Positions 50,564-59,590 are shown, numbered from the stretch's first letter. The stretch: DNA of 64,000 nucleotides from Chryseobacterium sp. YIM B08800 (GCF_026163565.1 NZ_JAPDKN010000003.1:62001-126000); one strand, 5' to 3'. The notes: generated by a model from the sequence alone, not told the origin. Numbers and translations: made by a program.

Positions 50564-51824
50564 TGAATTCGTTATTGGGTTGTTCGACTAAAATTTCGTG
50601 CATTAATTTACTAATTTCCTCCGCTTTTAAAGGGTTGTCGATGATATATTTTGCAAAACGGTTGGTTATTTTCTGAATCATCTTCTCAGAAAGCTCCATG
50701 TCGTTGATATTGATATACTTATTTTTTCTGTAAAAATTGTGCATTTCGTTGCGCTCCATGTTTTTCAACACTGCTTTGAAATGATGAATATTCGGAGCAA
50801 GTTTTCTCTTTTTTTCCCATTCCAGAAAATCTTTGGTCATTTCTTTAATGATAACCTCGGCTTTCGGGATCTCTTTTTCTCTTTGTTGAATAGTTTCCTG
50901 AATTTGTTTTGAAAGTTCATCAACATCGATCAAAGTAACATTATCGAGTTCCGAAACATTTTTATCAACATTATGAGGAATAGAAAGATCAATAATCAAA
51001 ATTTCTTTTCCGTTTTTTAAATGAGATTTATTGATGATCGGTTTTTTTGCTCCCGTTGCAACAATTAAAATGTCGGTGTTTTCTAATTCCTTTTCAAAAT
51101 CATTATAATCAATATTGGGAATATTGTATTTTTCAGAAATTTTTGCTGCTTTTTCCTGAGTACGATTGGCAATTTTTATTTTAGGCTGATAAACATGTTT
51201 TACTAAATTTTCAACCGTATTCTGACCGATTTCACCAACTCCGAGAAGAAGAATGTTCTTTTCGGTAATTCTTTTCTGATTGTTTAAAATATAATGTACA
51301 GCCGCGTATGATACAGAAGCGGCTCCGTTTGAAATTCCGGTTTCGTTTTTTATTCTTTTAGAAATCTGAATTGCAGAATTAATCGACCTCTCCAAAAAAG
51401 GATTTGAATTCTGTCTTTCTTTTTTAAAACGGGCGTATGCTTTTTTGATCTGTCCGATAATTTCAAAATCACCGATGATCTGACTTTCCAGTCCTGCTGA
51501 TACTCGGAATAGATGCTGCAATGCCTCTTCTTTTGTAAAGATATTTGCAAAACGTAAAAAATCTGAAAAATTTACACCAATAGATTTGCAATATTCTTCG
51601 GCAACCAAAAGATAGTTTGGTGAGGTGGTGTAGATCTCGGTTCTGTTGCATGTGGAAACCACAAATGCATCCCCTAAATTCTCATCGTGAATTCGGGTAA
51701 CGAAGTTTTTAATATTGTCATCAAAAAAAGCAAATTTGCCCCTTGTTTCTACATCGGCCTTTTCGAAACTGATGGATAATACGGCAAAATTTGACGTTTG
51801 ATGTATATTGGAATACTGTATCAT
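50550..51824 (-). CDS. hemA: Glutamyl-tRNA reductase
   Basis: Reduces glutamyl-tRNA(Glu) to glutamate-1-semialdehyde, the first committed step of C5-pathway haem synthesis. A 424-residue protein: catalytic cysteine in STCNRTEIYT (about 49-58), QIIGDFEIIGQIKKAY (about 105-120), the NADPH site LLGVGEIGQNTVENL (about 186-200), and a C-terminal dimerisation helix. The ATG 51822-51824 is preferred over a TTG at 51836 that lies in the -7 box. It heads the haem cluster. HemL and HemB were not seen in this window. Confidence 0.94.
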   Translation of the reverse strand: MIQYSNIHQTSNFAVLSISFEKADVETRGKFAFFDDNIKNFVTRIHDENLGDAFVVSTCNRTEIYTTSPNYLLVAEEYCKSIGVNFSDFLRFANIFTKEEALQHLFRVSAGLESQIIGDFEIIGQIKKAYARFKKERQNSNPFLERSINSAIQISKRIKNETGISNGAASVSYAAVHYILNNQKRITEKNILLLGVGEIGQNTVENLVKHVYQPKIKIANRTQEKAAKISEKYNIPNIDYNDFEKELENTDILIVATGAKKPIINKSHLKNGKEILIIDLSIPHNVDKNVSELDNVTLIDVDELSKQIQETIQQREKEIPKAEVIIKEMTKDFLEWEKKRKLAPNIHHFKAVLKNMERNEMHNFYRKNKYININDMELSEKMIQKITNRFAKYIIDNPLKAEEISKLMHEILVEQPNNEFNEKH

Positions 51825-51833
51825 AAGCAGTCG

Positions 51834-51841
51834 CAAATTTA
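51834..51841 (-). promoter_or_regulatory. -7 box of the haem cluster
   Basis: Minus-strand TAAATTTG (51841-51834), 9 bases upstream of the hemA ATG; the predicted leader is very short. The longer TTG start sits inside it. No -33 TTG at the usual distance. Confidence 0.5.
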
Positions 51842-52032
51842 AGCAAATTTTACTTAAAGATTCTCTGATTGTTTGTATGATAATTATCGTAAAAAGCTAT
51901 AAATTAATTACCTAACATTTTATAGTTTTTCTTAAAACTTACAAAAACAATTAATTAAGAAAAAAATTCAATTTTAATAAAATTTTAACCAAATTATATA
52001 AAACTTTGTAATCGTTACTATTGTATAATTTA

Positions 52033-52058
52033 TATCTTTGTAAACTTAAATCAAGGAG
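52033..52058 (+). promoter_or_regulatory. mreB -7 box and an AAGGAG ribosome-binding-like site
   Basis: TATCTTTG (52033-52040) with TTTG at 52005-52008 (24-nt spacing, slightly long), followed by AAGGAG (52053-52058) 6 bases before the ATG. The latter is a strong Shine-Dalgarno match, rare among genes of this window. Confidence 0.55.
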
Positions 52059-52064
52059 AAAATT

Positions 52065-53090
52065 ATGAGTTTATTCGATATGTTTACGCAAGAAATTGCG
52101 ATAGACCTTGGAACTGCCAACACGCTTATCATCCATAATAATAAAATTGTTATCGATCAGCCTTCTATTGTTGCAATAGAACGTTCTTCAGGAAAGCCGA
52201 TTGCTGTTGGGGAACAGGCAAAACATATGCAGGGTAAAACTCATGAAGATATAAAAACCATCCGTCCTTTGAAAGATGGAGTTATTGCAGATTTTCATGC
52301 CTCAGAGCACATGATCAAAGAATTTATCAAAAAAATTCCTGGGATCAAAGGGAGATTTATTCAGCCTGCTTTAAGAATTGTGATTTGTATTCCTTCAGGA
52401 ATTACAGAAGTTGAAAAAAGAGCGGTAAGAGATTCTGCTCAGAAAGTAAACGCAAAAGAAGTACGCTTGATTTATGAGCCAATGGCTGCTGCAATAGGAG
52501 TTGGTATTGATGTACAAAAACCAGAAGGTAATATGATTATCGACATAGGTGGTGGTACTACCGAAATCGCTGTTGTTGCTTTGGGAGGTATTGTTTGTGA
52601 TAAATCTGTAAAAATTGCAGGTGACGTATTCACCAATGATATTGCTTATTTCTTAAGAACACATCATAATTTATACATCGGAGAAAGAACTGCTGAAAGA
52701 GTGAAAATTGAAGTAGGTTCTGCAGTTGAAGATTTAGATGTAGATATTGATGATATCCCGGTACAGGGTAGAGATTTGATTACCGGAAAGCCAAAAGAAA
52801 TTATGGTTGGGTATAAAGAAATTGCTCGTGCTTTGGATAAATCAATTATCAGAATTGAAGATTCTGTAATGGAAACCCTTTCTCTTACGCCGCCGGAATT
52901 GGCTGCAGATATTTACAAAACAGGTATTTATCTTGCAGGTGGTGGTGCTTTGTTGAGAGGTCTTGCAGACAGATTACACAAGAAAACAGGTCTTCCGGTT
53001 TTTGTGGCAGAAGATCCTTTGAGAGCTGTTGTTCGCGGAACGGGTATTGCGCTTAAGAATATGGATAAATTCAATTTCTTAATTAAATAA
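52065..53090 (+). CDS. mreB: Rod-shape-determining protein MreB
   Basis: Bacterial actin that directs cylindrical wall growth along the inner membrane. The 341 residues carry the actin-fold ATP-site motifs: phosphate-1 AIDLGTANTLI (12-22), NMIIDIGGGTTEIAVVALGG (about 160-180, phosphate-2) and the adenosine loop YLAGGGALLRGLADRL (about 288-303). First of a five-gene elongasome operon mreB-mreC-mreD-PBP2-rodA; PBP1A (33997) is elsewhere in the window. Confidence 0.96.
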   Translation: MSLFDMFTQEIAIDLGTANTLIIHNNKIVIDQPSIVAIERSSGKPIAVGEQAKHMQGKTHEDIKTIRPLKDGVIADFHASEHMIKEFIKKIPGIKGRFIQPALRIVICIPSGITEVEKRAVRDSAQKVNAKEVRLIYEPMAAAIGVGIDVQKPEGNMIIDIGGGTTEIAVVALGGIVCDKSVKIAGDVFTNDIAYFLRTHHNLYIGERTAERVKIEVGSAVEDLDVDIDDIPVQGRDLITGKPKEIMVGYKEIARALDKSIIRIEDSVMETLSLTPPELAADIYKTGIYLAGGGALLRGLADRLHKKTGLPVFVAEDPLRAVVRGTGIALKNMDKFNFLIK

Positions 53091-53118
53091 TTTTAACTTT
53101 TTACGACTTTTTATTTGA

Positions 53119-53973
53119 ATGGGATTTTTGCTGAGATTATTTTCTAAGAATGCTCTTTTTGTATTCTTTATTTTCCTGCAAATTATTGCTCTCATTTTGA
53201 TATTCTCTAAAAACGCCATGCAGCAATCTTGGCTTGCAGGTCAAACTGCGGCTTTCAACTCTTGGGTTTCAGGAGGGATTGATGAAGGGGTTTCTTATTT
53301 AAAATTAAAGCAAGTTAACGAAGATCTTGTTGCTCAAAACAAGGCTTTAATGGTTGAGCTTTACGGAAAACAGGGCGCTGCAAATCCGCAATTCAGAAAA
53401 GTACACGATACTTTGGGGGGCGGACAAATATATACTTTTGTAGACGGTGAAATAGTTTTCAACAGCATCAACAGAAGAAATAATTATTTCACAATCAACC
53501 GTGGTACAAGAGACGGCGTTTATCCTCAAATGGGCGTAATGGCTCCAAAAGGAATTGCCGGAATTGTTATTAATTCTACCGACAGTTACGCTTTGGTACA
53601 ATCTGTTTTGAGTGTAAATAAAATCAGAATTAATGCTTCACTGAAAAACTCAGGATATTTCGGAACTTTAACGTGGAGAGGAGATAACTCACGATTGATG
53701 CATTTGGCAGATGTGCCAAAATATGTTTCCCTGAAAATTGGCGACACGATAGAAACCGACGGGAAATCAGCGATTTTTCCTAAAGGTGTTATGATTGGTA
53801 AAATTGCGGGCTACACCGTAGATAATAAAACAGGATTCTGGGATATTTCAGTAGAATTAAGTGAAAAAATGGGAGCTTTAAACAAAGTTTACGTTGTTAA
53901 AAATCTTAAAAAAGCTGAGGTTCAAAAAATTCAGGATACCATGCAAGCTGTAATAAAGAAAGAAAATGATTAG
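53119..53973 (+). CDS. mreC: Rod-shape-determining protein MreC
   Basis: A 284-residue bitopic protein that scaffolds PBP2 in the elongasome. Transmembrane segment at about 9-31 (NALFVFFIFLQIIALILIFS), coiled-coil region about 60-80, then a beta-barrel domain with FFTINRGTRDGVYPQMGVM, TLTWRGDNSRLMHLADVP, and GDTIETDGKSAIFPKGVMIG. A Lys/Glu-rich C-terminal tail overlaps mreD by 8 bases. It follows mreB by 28 bases. Confidence 0.92.
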   Translation: MGFLLRLFSKNALFVFFIFLQIIALILIFSKNAMQQSWLAGQTAAFNSWVSGGIDEGVSYLKLKQVNEDLVAQNKALMVELYGKQGAANPQFRKVHDTLGGGQIYTFVDGEIVFNSINRRNNYFTINRGTRDGVYPQMGVMAPKGIAGIVINSTDSYALVQSVLSVNKIRINASLKNSGYFGTLTWRGDNSRLMHLADVPKYVSLKIGDTIETDGKSAIFPKGVMIGKIAGYTVDNKTGFWDISVELSEKMGALNKVYVVKNLKKAEVQKIQDTMQAVIKKEND

Positions 53974-54472
53974 CAGAACCGTATTTACAGATCTTTTGAT
54001 CATGGCTTTTCTGGTTGCATTACAGGTTTTTGTACTGAACAGGATTACGCTGTTTGGTCAATTTACGCCGGTTTTGTATCCTGTTTTTGTCATGTTTTAT
54101 CCTTTTTTCAGAAATAAATTTCAATTTTTAGCTTTAAGTTTTTTAATCGGGCTTTCGGTTGATGGTTTTCTTGGTACATGGGGAATTAATGCTTTGGCAA
54201 CAACGGTTATTGCTTATTTTCGTACGTTGATTTTCCGTACGTCTACAGATACTTCTACAGATTTCTTTTCATTTCAGTCTTTGCAATGGACGCAGTTTTT
54301 ATTGTTTCTATTATCAAGTATCTTCCTGCATCAGCTTTTGGTGCAGTATATCGAGTTTTTTAAATTCAGCAGAATTTTTGAAATTTTCCTTAATGTGTTG
54401 GTAACTAGTGGAATTTCCTTTATATTTATCATAGTTTACGCATTAATCTTTAAAATCAAACAGAAAGTTTGA
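53966..54472 (+). CDS. mreD: Rod-shape-determining protein MreD
   Basis: A 168-residue integral membrane protein with about five hydrophobic helices and the MreD pattern: VLNRITLFGQFTPVLYPVF (about 23-41, including the Pro-Val-Leu motif) and GLSVDGFLGTWGINALAT (about 66-83). It overlaps mreC at its start by 8 bases and PBP2 at its end by 4 (TTGA). It is required for MreBC localisation and is a typical but divergent member. Confidence 0.88.
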   Translation: MISRTVFTDLLIMAFLVALQVFVLNRITLFGQFTPVLYPVFVMFYPFFRNKFQFLALSFLIGLSVDGFLGTWGINALATTVIAYFRTLIFRTSTDTSTDFFSFQSLQWTQFLLFLLSSIFLHQLLVQYIEFFKFSRIFEIFLNVLVTSGISFIFIIVYALIFKIKQKV

Positions 54473-56496
54473 ACACACGCCATATAAAAATCTTAACGAT
54501 TCTCATTGTCATTGCTCTTATTTTTGTAGCAAGGCTTTCTTATTTACAGCTGTTTACAGACCGTTATGCACTGAATGCAGCCAATACTTCCATCAAAACC
54601 GAATATGTCATTCCGCAACGTGGAGTTATTTTCGACAGAAACGGGAAAATTATGGTGGGAAATCAGCCTGCTTATGAAATTTCTTTTACTCAGGCTTTAA
54701 TGAAACCCGATTTTGATACTTTGGCTTTCTGTAGTTTAATGAAAATTGATAAAGGAGATTTCATTAAGAGAATTAATTTAATTAAAGCTGAAAAATATTA
54801 TTCCAAACTCACGCCGATGACTTTTATTAAAGATCTGAGCAGAGAAGAAATAGCAAGAGTTCAGGAAATAATATTTAAATATCCGGCTTTCAGTATCGTT
54901 CAGCGTCCGCAAAGACAATACGAAGTTTCAACTTCCGGAAACCTTTTAGGATATACAAGTGAAGTAAACGATAGGGAAATTAAAAAAGATTCTACTTATT
55001 ATCTTCCGGGAGACCTTATCGGTAAAACGGGTGTGGAAAAATCTTATGAGAAAGAGCTTCGTGGCGTAAAAGGAATTAAATATATCCAAAAAGATATCAA
55101 ACTTAGAAACGTTGGACCGTATAAAAACGGATCTTTAGACAGAGACGTTATTACCGGAAAAGACATTACTTTGACGATTGATTATGATCTTCAGAGAATG
55201 GCTGAAGAAATGCTGGTGAACAAACATGGTGCAGTTGTGGCTTTAGATCCAAATAATGGTGAGGTTTTGGTTGCTGCAACCGGGCCGGATATCGATCCCA
55301 ATCTTTTTACCGGACCCAATAAATCTAAAAATCTTTACGCCCTTTCTAAAGATACGATTTACGAAAACAAACCGACTTTCGACCGTTCTTTACAGGCGGG
55401 TTATCCTCCCGGATCAACTTTTAAATTGTTGACGGCTTTGGCGGCAATGCAAATGGGTGTGATGGATGAAAAGACAATTTTCCCATGCGGTGGCGGATTT
55501 TTCTATAAAGGAAAAAGAATTAAAGGTCACGGTGGAGCAGATCCTTTGATCCCGTCAATTCAGGTTTCCAGTAACTGTTTCTTTACGTACGCATTTATTG
55601 CAATCATTAAAAAATATCCTGGAAATCCATCAAAAGGTGTTGACGAATGGAAAAAAATCATGAGCAGCTTTGGTGTTGGTGAGTTTTTAAATAATGATTT
55701 TGCAGTAGGGGCAAAAGGTAGAATTCCTTCGGGGGATTTTTATGAAAGAAGATTTAAAGCAATCATCAAAGCAAACGGTTCTACAAGACAAGATTATAAG
55801 AATTGGGATGAAATGTCAACCGGAGCTATTTACAACGGAATGGGACAAGGTGATGTAATGGTAACGCCTTTACAGCTTGCTAATTATGTTGCTGCCATTG
55901 CCAATAGAGGTTGGTATTTTACGCCACATATTGTAAAATCGATTGATGGTAGACCTAATCCCGATCCGAGATTCAAAAAGAAACATCATACCTTGGTTGA
56001 TCCAAAACATTTCGAACCTGTTTTAAAAGGAATGGAAGCGGTAGTTCTGAGAGGAACTGCAAGAGGTTTGATGTCTAAAGATTTTACACAATTAGCAAAA
56101 ACCGGAACTGCACAGGTTCCGCAAGGAAAAGATAATTCAATTTTTGTGTTAATTGCTCCTGCAGAGAAACCAAAAATCGTAGTAGTTGCTGTAATGGAAC
56201 ATGCCGGATTTGGAGCAACTTGGGCGGGACCAGCTTGTACGGTAATCGCCGAAAAATATATTACCGGAGATCTTAAACGTGAACATCTTTACAAAAAAAT
56301 GATTACGTCGAGCTTCATGCCTGAATATAAAAGGCAATGGATTGTCGATCTGAAAAGAAAAGGTCTGTATAAAGAACCAAAGCCGGATTCTATAAAGCTT
56401 AAAAGAATACAAGACAGTTTGAATCTTGTGAAAAAAGCAAAAGAAAAATTGCAAAAAGCCCAAAATGTTAAATCCCAAAAAACCGTAAAACCATGA
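54469..56496 (+). CDS. mrdA: Penicillin-binding protein 2 (elongation transpeptidase), TTG start
   Basis: A 675-residue class B PBP for elongation. One transmembrane helix right after the start (ILTILIVIALIFVARLSYLQL), PBP-dimerisation domain, then transpeptidase with SxxK in PPGSTFKLLTALAA (about 312-325), SxN in VSSNCFFTYAF (about 366), and KTGTA in AKTGTAQVPQGK (about 547). The start must be TTG (54469-54471), overlapping the mreD stop (TTGA): no ATG occurs before the membrane helix, and the first internal Met is near residue 62. The Lys-rich tail overlaps rodA. Confidence 0.93.
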   Translation: MNTRHIKILTILIVIALIFVARLSYLQLFTDRYALNAANTSIKTEYVIPQRGVIFDRNGKIMVGNQPAYEISFTQALMKPDFDTLAFCSLMKIDKGDFIKRINLIKAEKYYSKLTPMTFIKDLSREEIARVQEIIFKYPAFSIVQRPQRQYEVSTSGNLLGYTSEVNDREIKKDSTYYLPGDLIGKTGVEKSYEKELRGVKGIKYIQKDIKLRNVGPYKNGSLDRDVITGKDITLTIDYDLQRMAEEMLVNKHGAVVALDPNNGEVLVAATGPDIDPNLFTGPNKSKNLYALSKDTIYENKPTFDRSLQAGYPPGSTFKLLTALAAMQMGVMDEKTIFPCGGGFFYKGKRIKGHGGADPLIPSIQVSSNCFFTYAFIAIIKKYPGNPSKGVDEWKKIMSSFGVGEFLNNDFAVGAKGRIPSGDFYERRFKAIIKANGSTRQDYKNWDEMSTGAIYNGMGQGDVMVTPLQLANYVAAIANRGWYFTPHIVKSIDGRPNPDPRFKKKHHTLVDPKHFEPVLKGMEAVVLRGTARGLMSKDFTQLAKTGTAQVPQGKDNSIFVLIAPAEKPKIVVVAVMEHAGFGATWAGPACTVIAEKYITGDLKREHLYKKMITSSFMPEYKRQWIVDLKRKGLYKEPKPDSIKLKRIQDSLNLVKKAKEKLQKAQNVKSQKTVKP

Positions 56497-57740
56497 AATG
56501 GACAGAAGGAATAGATAAGTTAGGTCTTGGGTTGTATTTTTTGCTTTGCTTATTTGCGATAGCCAATATTTATAGTGTAGACGAAGGTTTGGGTAAAAAA
56601 CAATTGATCTTTTTCGGAATTTCAATTTTTGTAGGCTTAATTATTTTCTTCAGCAGAAGTAAATTTTTTGAGAACATGTCTGGGATTATTTATATTGGCG
56701 GAGTTTTGATGCTTGCAGGTCTTCATGTTTTCGGAACAGAAATTCTCGGACAGAAAAACTGGTATAAATTCGGAAGTTTTACGATGCAACCTGTAGAGTT
56801 CTCAAAGATTGGAACGGCTTTAATGTTGGCAAATTATGTCTCCGGAGCAGACTTTGATCTTAAAAATACAAAATCATTATTAACAGCGTTGGCAATCATT
56901 GGTATTCCTGCTGTTGTTGTTTTATCAATTCCTGATGTTGGATCGTTGCTTGTATTTACTGCATTTTTTATTGCGTTATATAGAGAAGGTCTTTCGGGGA
57001 AATTATTTTTGATTGGTGGGCTTTTTGGTGCGGTATTTCTTATTGCAAATTACCTTAATGATCCTCTGCAATGGAGTTTGTGGTATTTCACAGTGTTTAT
57101 TATTGTCATTGGCGGATTGTGGTTTGCATTTAATGCAGCTCTTCTTCGTAAAAACATATATACTCTTTTACCTGGAGTAGGAGTGATTCTGCTATTGGCA
57201 GCATTGTCATTTATTTCACCTGTTATTTTTGAAAAATTACCAAAACACCAGCAAGAACGTGTAGAGGTTTTGTATAAAGGAGAGAGAGAATTCCGTGATA
57301 CTTCAGGGTATAATTTATTGTATTCAAAAACAGCGATTGGTTCCGGAGGAATGTTTGGTAAAGGATTCCGTGAAGGTTCTGTAACTCAGGGAAAGTTTGT
57401 TCCCGAGCAGGAGACCGATTATATTTTCTGTACCGTTGGAGAAGAATGGGGATTTGTAGGAAGTGCAGTTCTTGTTTTTGCCTACATGATTTTCATCGGA
57501 CGAATTTATTATCTTGCAGAAAAGCAGAAATCCGTATTTAACCGAGTTTTCGGGTATTGTTTTGCTTCCATCCTTTTGATGCACTTTTCGATCAATTTAG
57601 GCATGGTTATGGGCTTATTTCCAACCGTTGGTATTCCGTTGCCTTACTTCAGTTATGGTGGAAGTTCATTACTTGCCTTTTCTATGATGACCTTTATTTT
57701 CTTTAAACTTAATTACGCAGACAAAAACAGTTTGGTTTAG
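56493..57740 (+). CDS. rodA: Peptidoglycan polymerase RodA
   Basis: A 415-residue SEDS glycosyltransferase with about ten transmembrane helices that pairs with PBP2. Conserved regions: FSIKFGSFTMQPVEFSKIGT-like (KFGSFTMQPVEFSKIGTAL at about 90-108), GFREGSVTQGKFVPEQETDY (about 290-309, with the ETDYIF loop), and GMVMGLFPTVGIPLPYFSYG (about 369-388). Its ATG overlaps the PBP2 stop (ATGA) and it ends the operon. No terminator hairpin was found downstream; a heptamer tract lies there. Confidence 0.94.
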   Translation: MKWTEGIDKLGLGLYFLLCLFAIANIYSVDEGLGKKQLIFFGISIFVGLIIFFSRSKFFENMSGIIYIGGVLMLAGLHVFGTEILGQKNWYKFGSFTMQPVEFSKIGTALMLANYVSGADFDLKNTKSLLTALAIIGIPAVVVLSIPDVGSLLVFTAFFIALYREGLSGKLFLIGGLFGAVFLIANYLNDPLQWSLWYFTVFIIVIGGLWFAFNAALLRKNIYTLLPGVGVILLLAALSFISPVIFEKLPKHQQERVEVLYKGEREFRDTSGYNLLYSKTAIGSGGMFGKGFREGSVTQGKFVPEQETDYIFCTVGEEWGFVGSAVLVFAYMIFIGRIYYLAEKQKSVFNRVFGYCFASILLMHFSINLGMVMGLFPTVGIPLPYFSYGGSSLLAFSMMTFIFFKLNYADKNSLV

Positions 57741-57741
57741 A

Positions 57742-57776
57742 GCTGGAAGTCAGGAGCGGGATGATGGAAGTTTACA
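57742..57776. repeat. Degenerate 7-bp tandem repeat behind rodA
   Basis: Heptamers GCTGGAA, GTCAGGA, GCGGGAT and GATGGAA, then GTTTACA (57742-57776), with a consensus around GNNGGAA. It begins directly at the rodA stop. Confidence 0.6.
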
Positions 57777-57874
57777 ACATTCTTTAAAGGTGATATTTAA
57801 AATCTGCTCAATCTGCAAAATCAGCTAGATAAAATTTCTACTAATTTTTCCATTAAATAAAATCATAAAAGTTT

Positions 57875-58456
57875 ATGAGAGAAGCTTACATTATTGATGA
57901 CAATTTCGTTAATATAAATTTTGCACAACAGCCTTTAGAAGTTGGCGAATATGAGAATTGTACTTTCCAAAACTGCAATTTTGAATATGTAAATCTCTCT
58001 GAATTTAAATTTAACAACTGTGAATTTGTCGATTGTAATTTAAGCATGACCAAATTAGCAGGAACTGCTTTTCGTGATGTGCTTTTCAAAGACTGCAAAA
58101 TGTTCGGAATGCATTTCGATGATTGTAATGAATTTGGAATGTCTTTCAGGTTTGACGGATGTGCTTTAAATAATTCTGTTTTCTATAAAACAACGATTAA
58201 AAGAACATTATTTAAAAATTCTAAACTGATTGAAGTAGATTTTGCTGAGTGTGATTTGTCAAATTCTGTCTTCTCAAACTGCGATTTTAGCGGCGCGACA
58301 TTCGAAAGAACCAATTTAGAAAAAGCGGACTTGAGAACTTCATTCAATTACGCCATCAATCCGGAATCTAACAGGCTTAAAAAGACCAAATTTTCACTTT
58401 CTGAAGTTCATGGGCTATTACGCCGATTTGATATAGAAATTGATAAAAACAGCTGA
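57875..58456 (+). CDS. Pentapeptide repeat protein
   Basis: A 193-residue protein made of five-residue repeats of the form A(D/N)LXX / FXXC(D/N)F, for example CTFQNCNFEYVNLSEF, CEFVDCNLSMTKL and CDLSNSVFSNCDFSGATF. Such proteins fold as quadrilateral beta-helices; some (Qnr, MfpA) mimic DNA and protect gyrase, but sequence alone does not show that role here. Cysteines are unusually frequent (about 13 in 193), as in several Qnr-like members. No signal peptide, so cytosolic. It lies alone between rodA and a repeat-containing spacer. Confidence 0.85.
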   Translation: MREAYIIDDNFVNINFAQQPLEVGEYENCTFQNCNFEYVNLSEFKFNNCEFVDCNLSMTKLAGTAFRDVLFKDCKMFGMHFDDCNEFGMSFRFDGCALNNSVFYKTTIKRTLFKNSKLIEVDFAECDLSNSVFSNCDFSGATFERTNLEKADLRTSFNYAINPESNRLKKTKFSLSEVHGLLRRFDIEIDKNS

Positions 58457-58580
58457 TTTAAATTATTTAAAGAATTGAAAATTTACATCTCATCAATAGG
58501 AATGGACTTTAGCCCGATTCTACGGATGAATTTGAATTTTTTGATAGTTTTTACTTCATGATAAAAGTATAGAAAACAAT

Positions 58581-58780
58581 AAACTTGTTTAAACTTTTTA
58601 TTTAACCACAAAAGAGGCAAATGATTTAGATATTTCTATTTAATATTGGAAAAAGCATACAAAAACCTTTAAAAATCTTTGATTTTTTATTCTTTTGAGA
58701 ACTTTGATTATCTAATAGTAACTTTATAATTGTCTTTTGTGCCTTTTGTGGTTAAATTTTAAATTAGTTTAAACAGGTTC
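58581..58780. repeat. ~200-bp element with ~40-bp imperfect terminal inverted repeats
   Basis: Left arm 58581-58620 (AAACTTGTTTAAACTTTTTA..TTTAACCACAAAAGAGGCAA) pairs with right arm 58734-58780, whose reverse complement reads GAACCTGTTTAAACTAATTT..TTTAACCACAAAAGGCACAA: near-identical at TTTAAACT and TTTAACCACAAAAG. The 115-bp core has no gene. The rest of the 386-base gap between the pentapeptide and C40 genes (58457-58580, 58781-58795) shows no other feature except the terminator at 58796. No transposase is present, so it would be non-autonomous. Confidence 0.55.
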
Positions 58781-58795
58781 AATATAAAAAAATTA

Positions 58796-58817
58796 AAGCC
58801 ATCAAATCTGATGGCTT
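58796..58817 (-). terminator. Terminator of the C40 peptidase gene
   Basis: A 9-bp perfect stem AAGCCATCA (58796-58804) with TGATGGCTT (58809-58817), AATC loop, followed by TTTAATTTTTTT on the minus strand. It lies about 26 bases past the stop. Confidence 0.8.
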
Positions 58818-58842
58818 CATTTATATAATCAATTATTTAAGA

Positions 58843-59532
58843 CTAAAAACTAGTAGATGCTAAGTTGTTGTAGTTATCTCCGTTTTCATTGATTACTCTT
58901 TTTGCAAACCTAAACTTTGGTCCCCAATAAGAATCATTCAATGATGAGATCATTACCCCTTTTGATGTTGCTGCGTGAATAAACATTATTTCACCTTCTT
59001 CAGTTACGTTTTCTACAATTCCTACGTGAGAAATTCTTTTTCCGTGAGAGAAGAAAATTAAATCTCCTTTCTGAAGGTTTTCTTTATCGATAGCTTCTCC
59101 TTCCTGAGATTGAGACGCAGCTACTCTTGGTAAAGTAAGACCTGCTGCAGCTCCGAATACTGATAATACAAATGCTGAACAGTCGATTCCTTTTCTTGTC
59201 ATTCCTCCGTATCTGTAAGGAGTTCCAAGATAAGTTTGAGCTTCTGCTAAGATATTATCAATGGTCTTGTTATGTTTGATCGCTTTTGCGATTTCAGAAT
59301 TTTTTAAAGAATTTTTTGCGTTTGCAAGTGCCACTGCTTTTTCAGAGATGAATGAGTTGATTAACAACTTTTTATCACTCTCCATCTTAGTATCTATTGC
59401 AGCAAGTTTGGCATCTGTTTTGTATTCTTTAGTGTAAGTTGCCGGTTTTGAAACCACGTAATTGGTTACGCATGATTGTAGTGATATTGTTGAAACGAAA
59501 GCAACTAAATAAAACAAAACTCTTTTCTTCAT
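58843..59532 (-). CDS. NlpC/P60 (C40) family lipoprotein
   Basis: A 229-residue lipoprotein (signal ...STISLQSC, Cys21) with a C-terminal NlpC/P60 domain: catalytic Cys in KGIDCSAFVLSVFG (about 119-132), His in ISHVGIVENV (about 172-181) and the third polar residue in FIHAATSKGVM (about 186-196). It should cut peptide cross-links (gamma-D-Glu-diaminopimelate) in the envelope. The N-terminal 80 residues are a Lys-rich helical linker. Monocistronic, with a -7 box 51 bases upstream and a strong terminator. Confidence 0.9.
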   Translation of the reverse strand: MKKRVLFYLVAFVSTISLQSCVTNYVVSKPATYTKEYKTDAKLAAIDTKMESDKKLLINSFISEKAVALANAKNSLKNSEIAKAIKHNKTIDNILAEAQTYLGTPYRYGGMTRKGIDCSAFVLSVFGAAAGLTLPRVAASQSQEGEAIDKENLQKGDLIFFSHGKRISHVGIVENVTEEGEIMFIHAATSKGVMISSLNDSYWGPKFRFAKRVINENGDNYNNLASTSF

Positions 59533-59582
59533 ATTTTTTAATTTCCGGTTGAAAAAGAAATATTTATTTCCCTAAAGCCTTA

Positions 59583-59590
59583 CAAAAGTA
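59583..59590 (-). promoter_or_regulatory. -7 box of the C40 peptidase gene
   Basis: Minus-strand TACTTTTG (59590-59583), leaving about 40 bases of leader before the ATG. No -33 element at 17-23 nt. Confidence 0.5.

Noticed and set aside
56149..56625. A 158-codon minus-strand frame opposite PBP2 and rodA
   Set aside because: Antisense to conserved PBP2 motifs and the ATGA overlap; no supporting signal.
57875..58456. Pentapeptide protein as a quinolone-resistance (Qnr) gene
   Set aside because: Many pentapeptide proteins have no such role, and the Qnr-specific loops could not be recognised from the sequence.
58581..58780. The inverted-repeat element as an insertion sequence
   Set aside because: Only ~200 bp and no transposase reading frame in either strand; kept as a MITE-like repeat instead.
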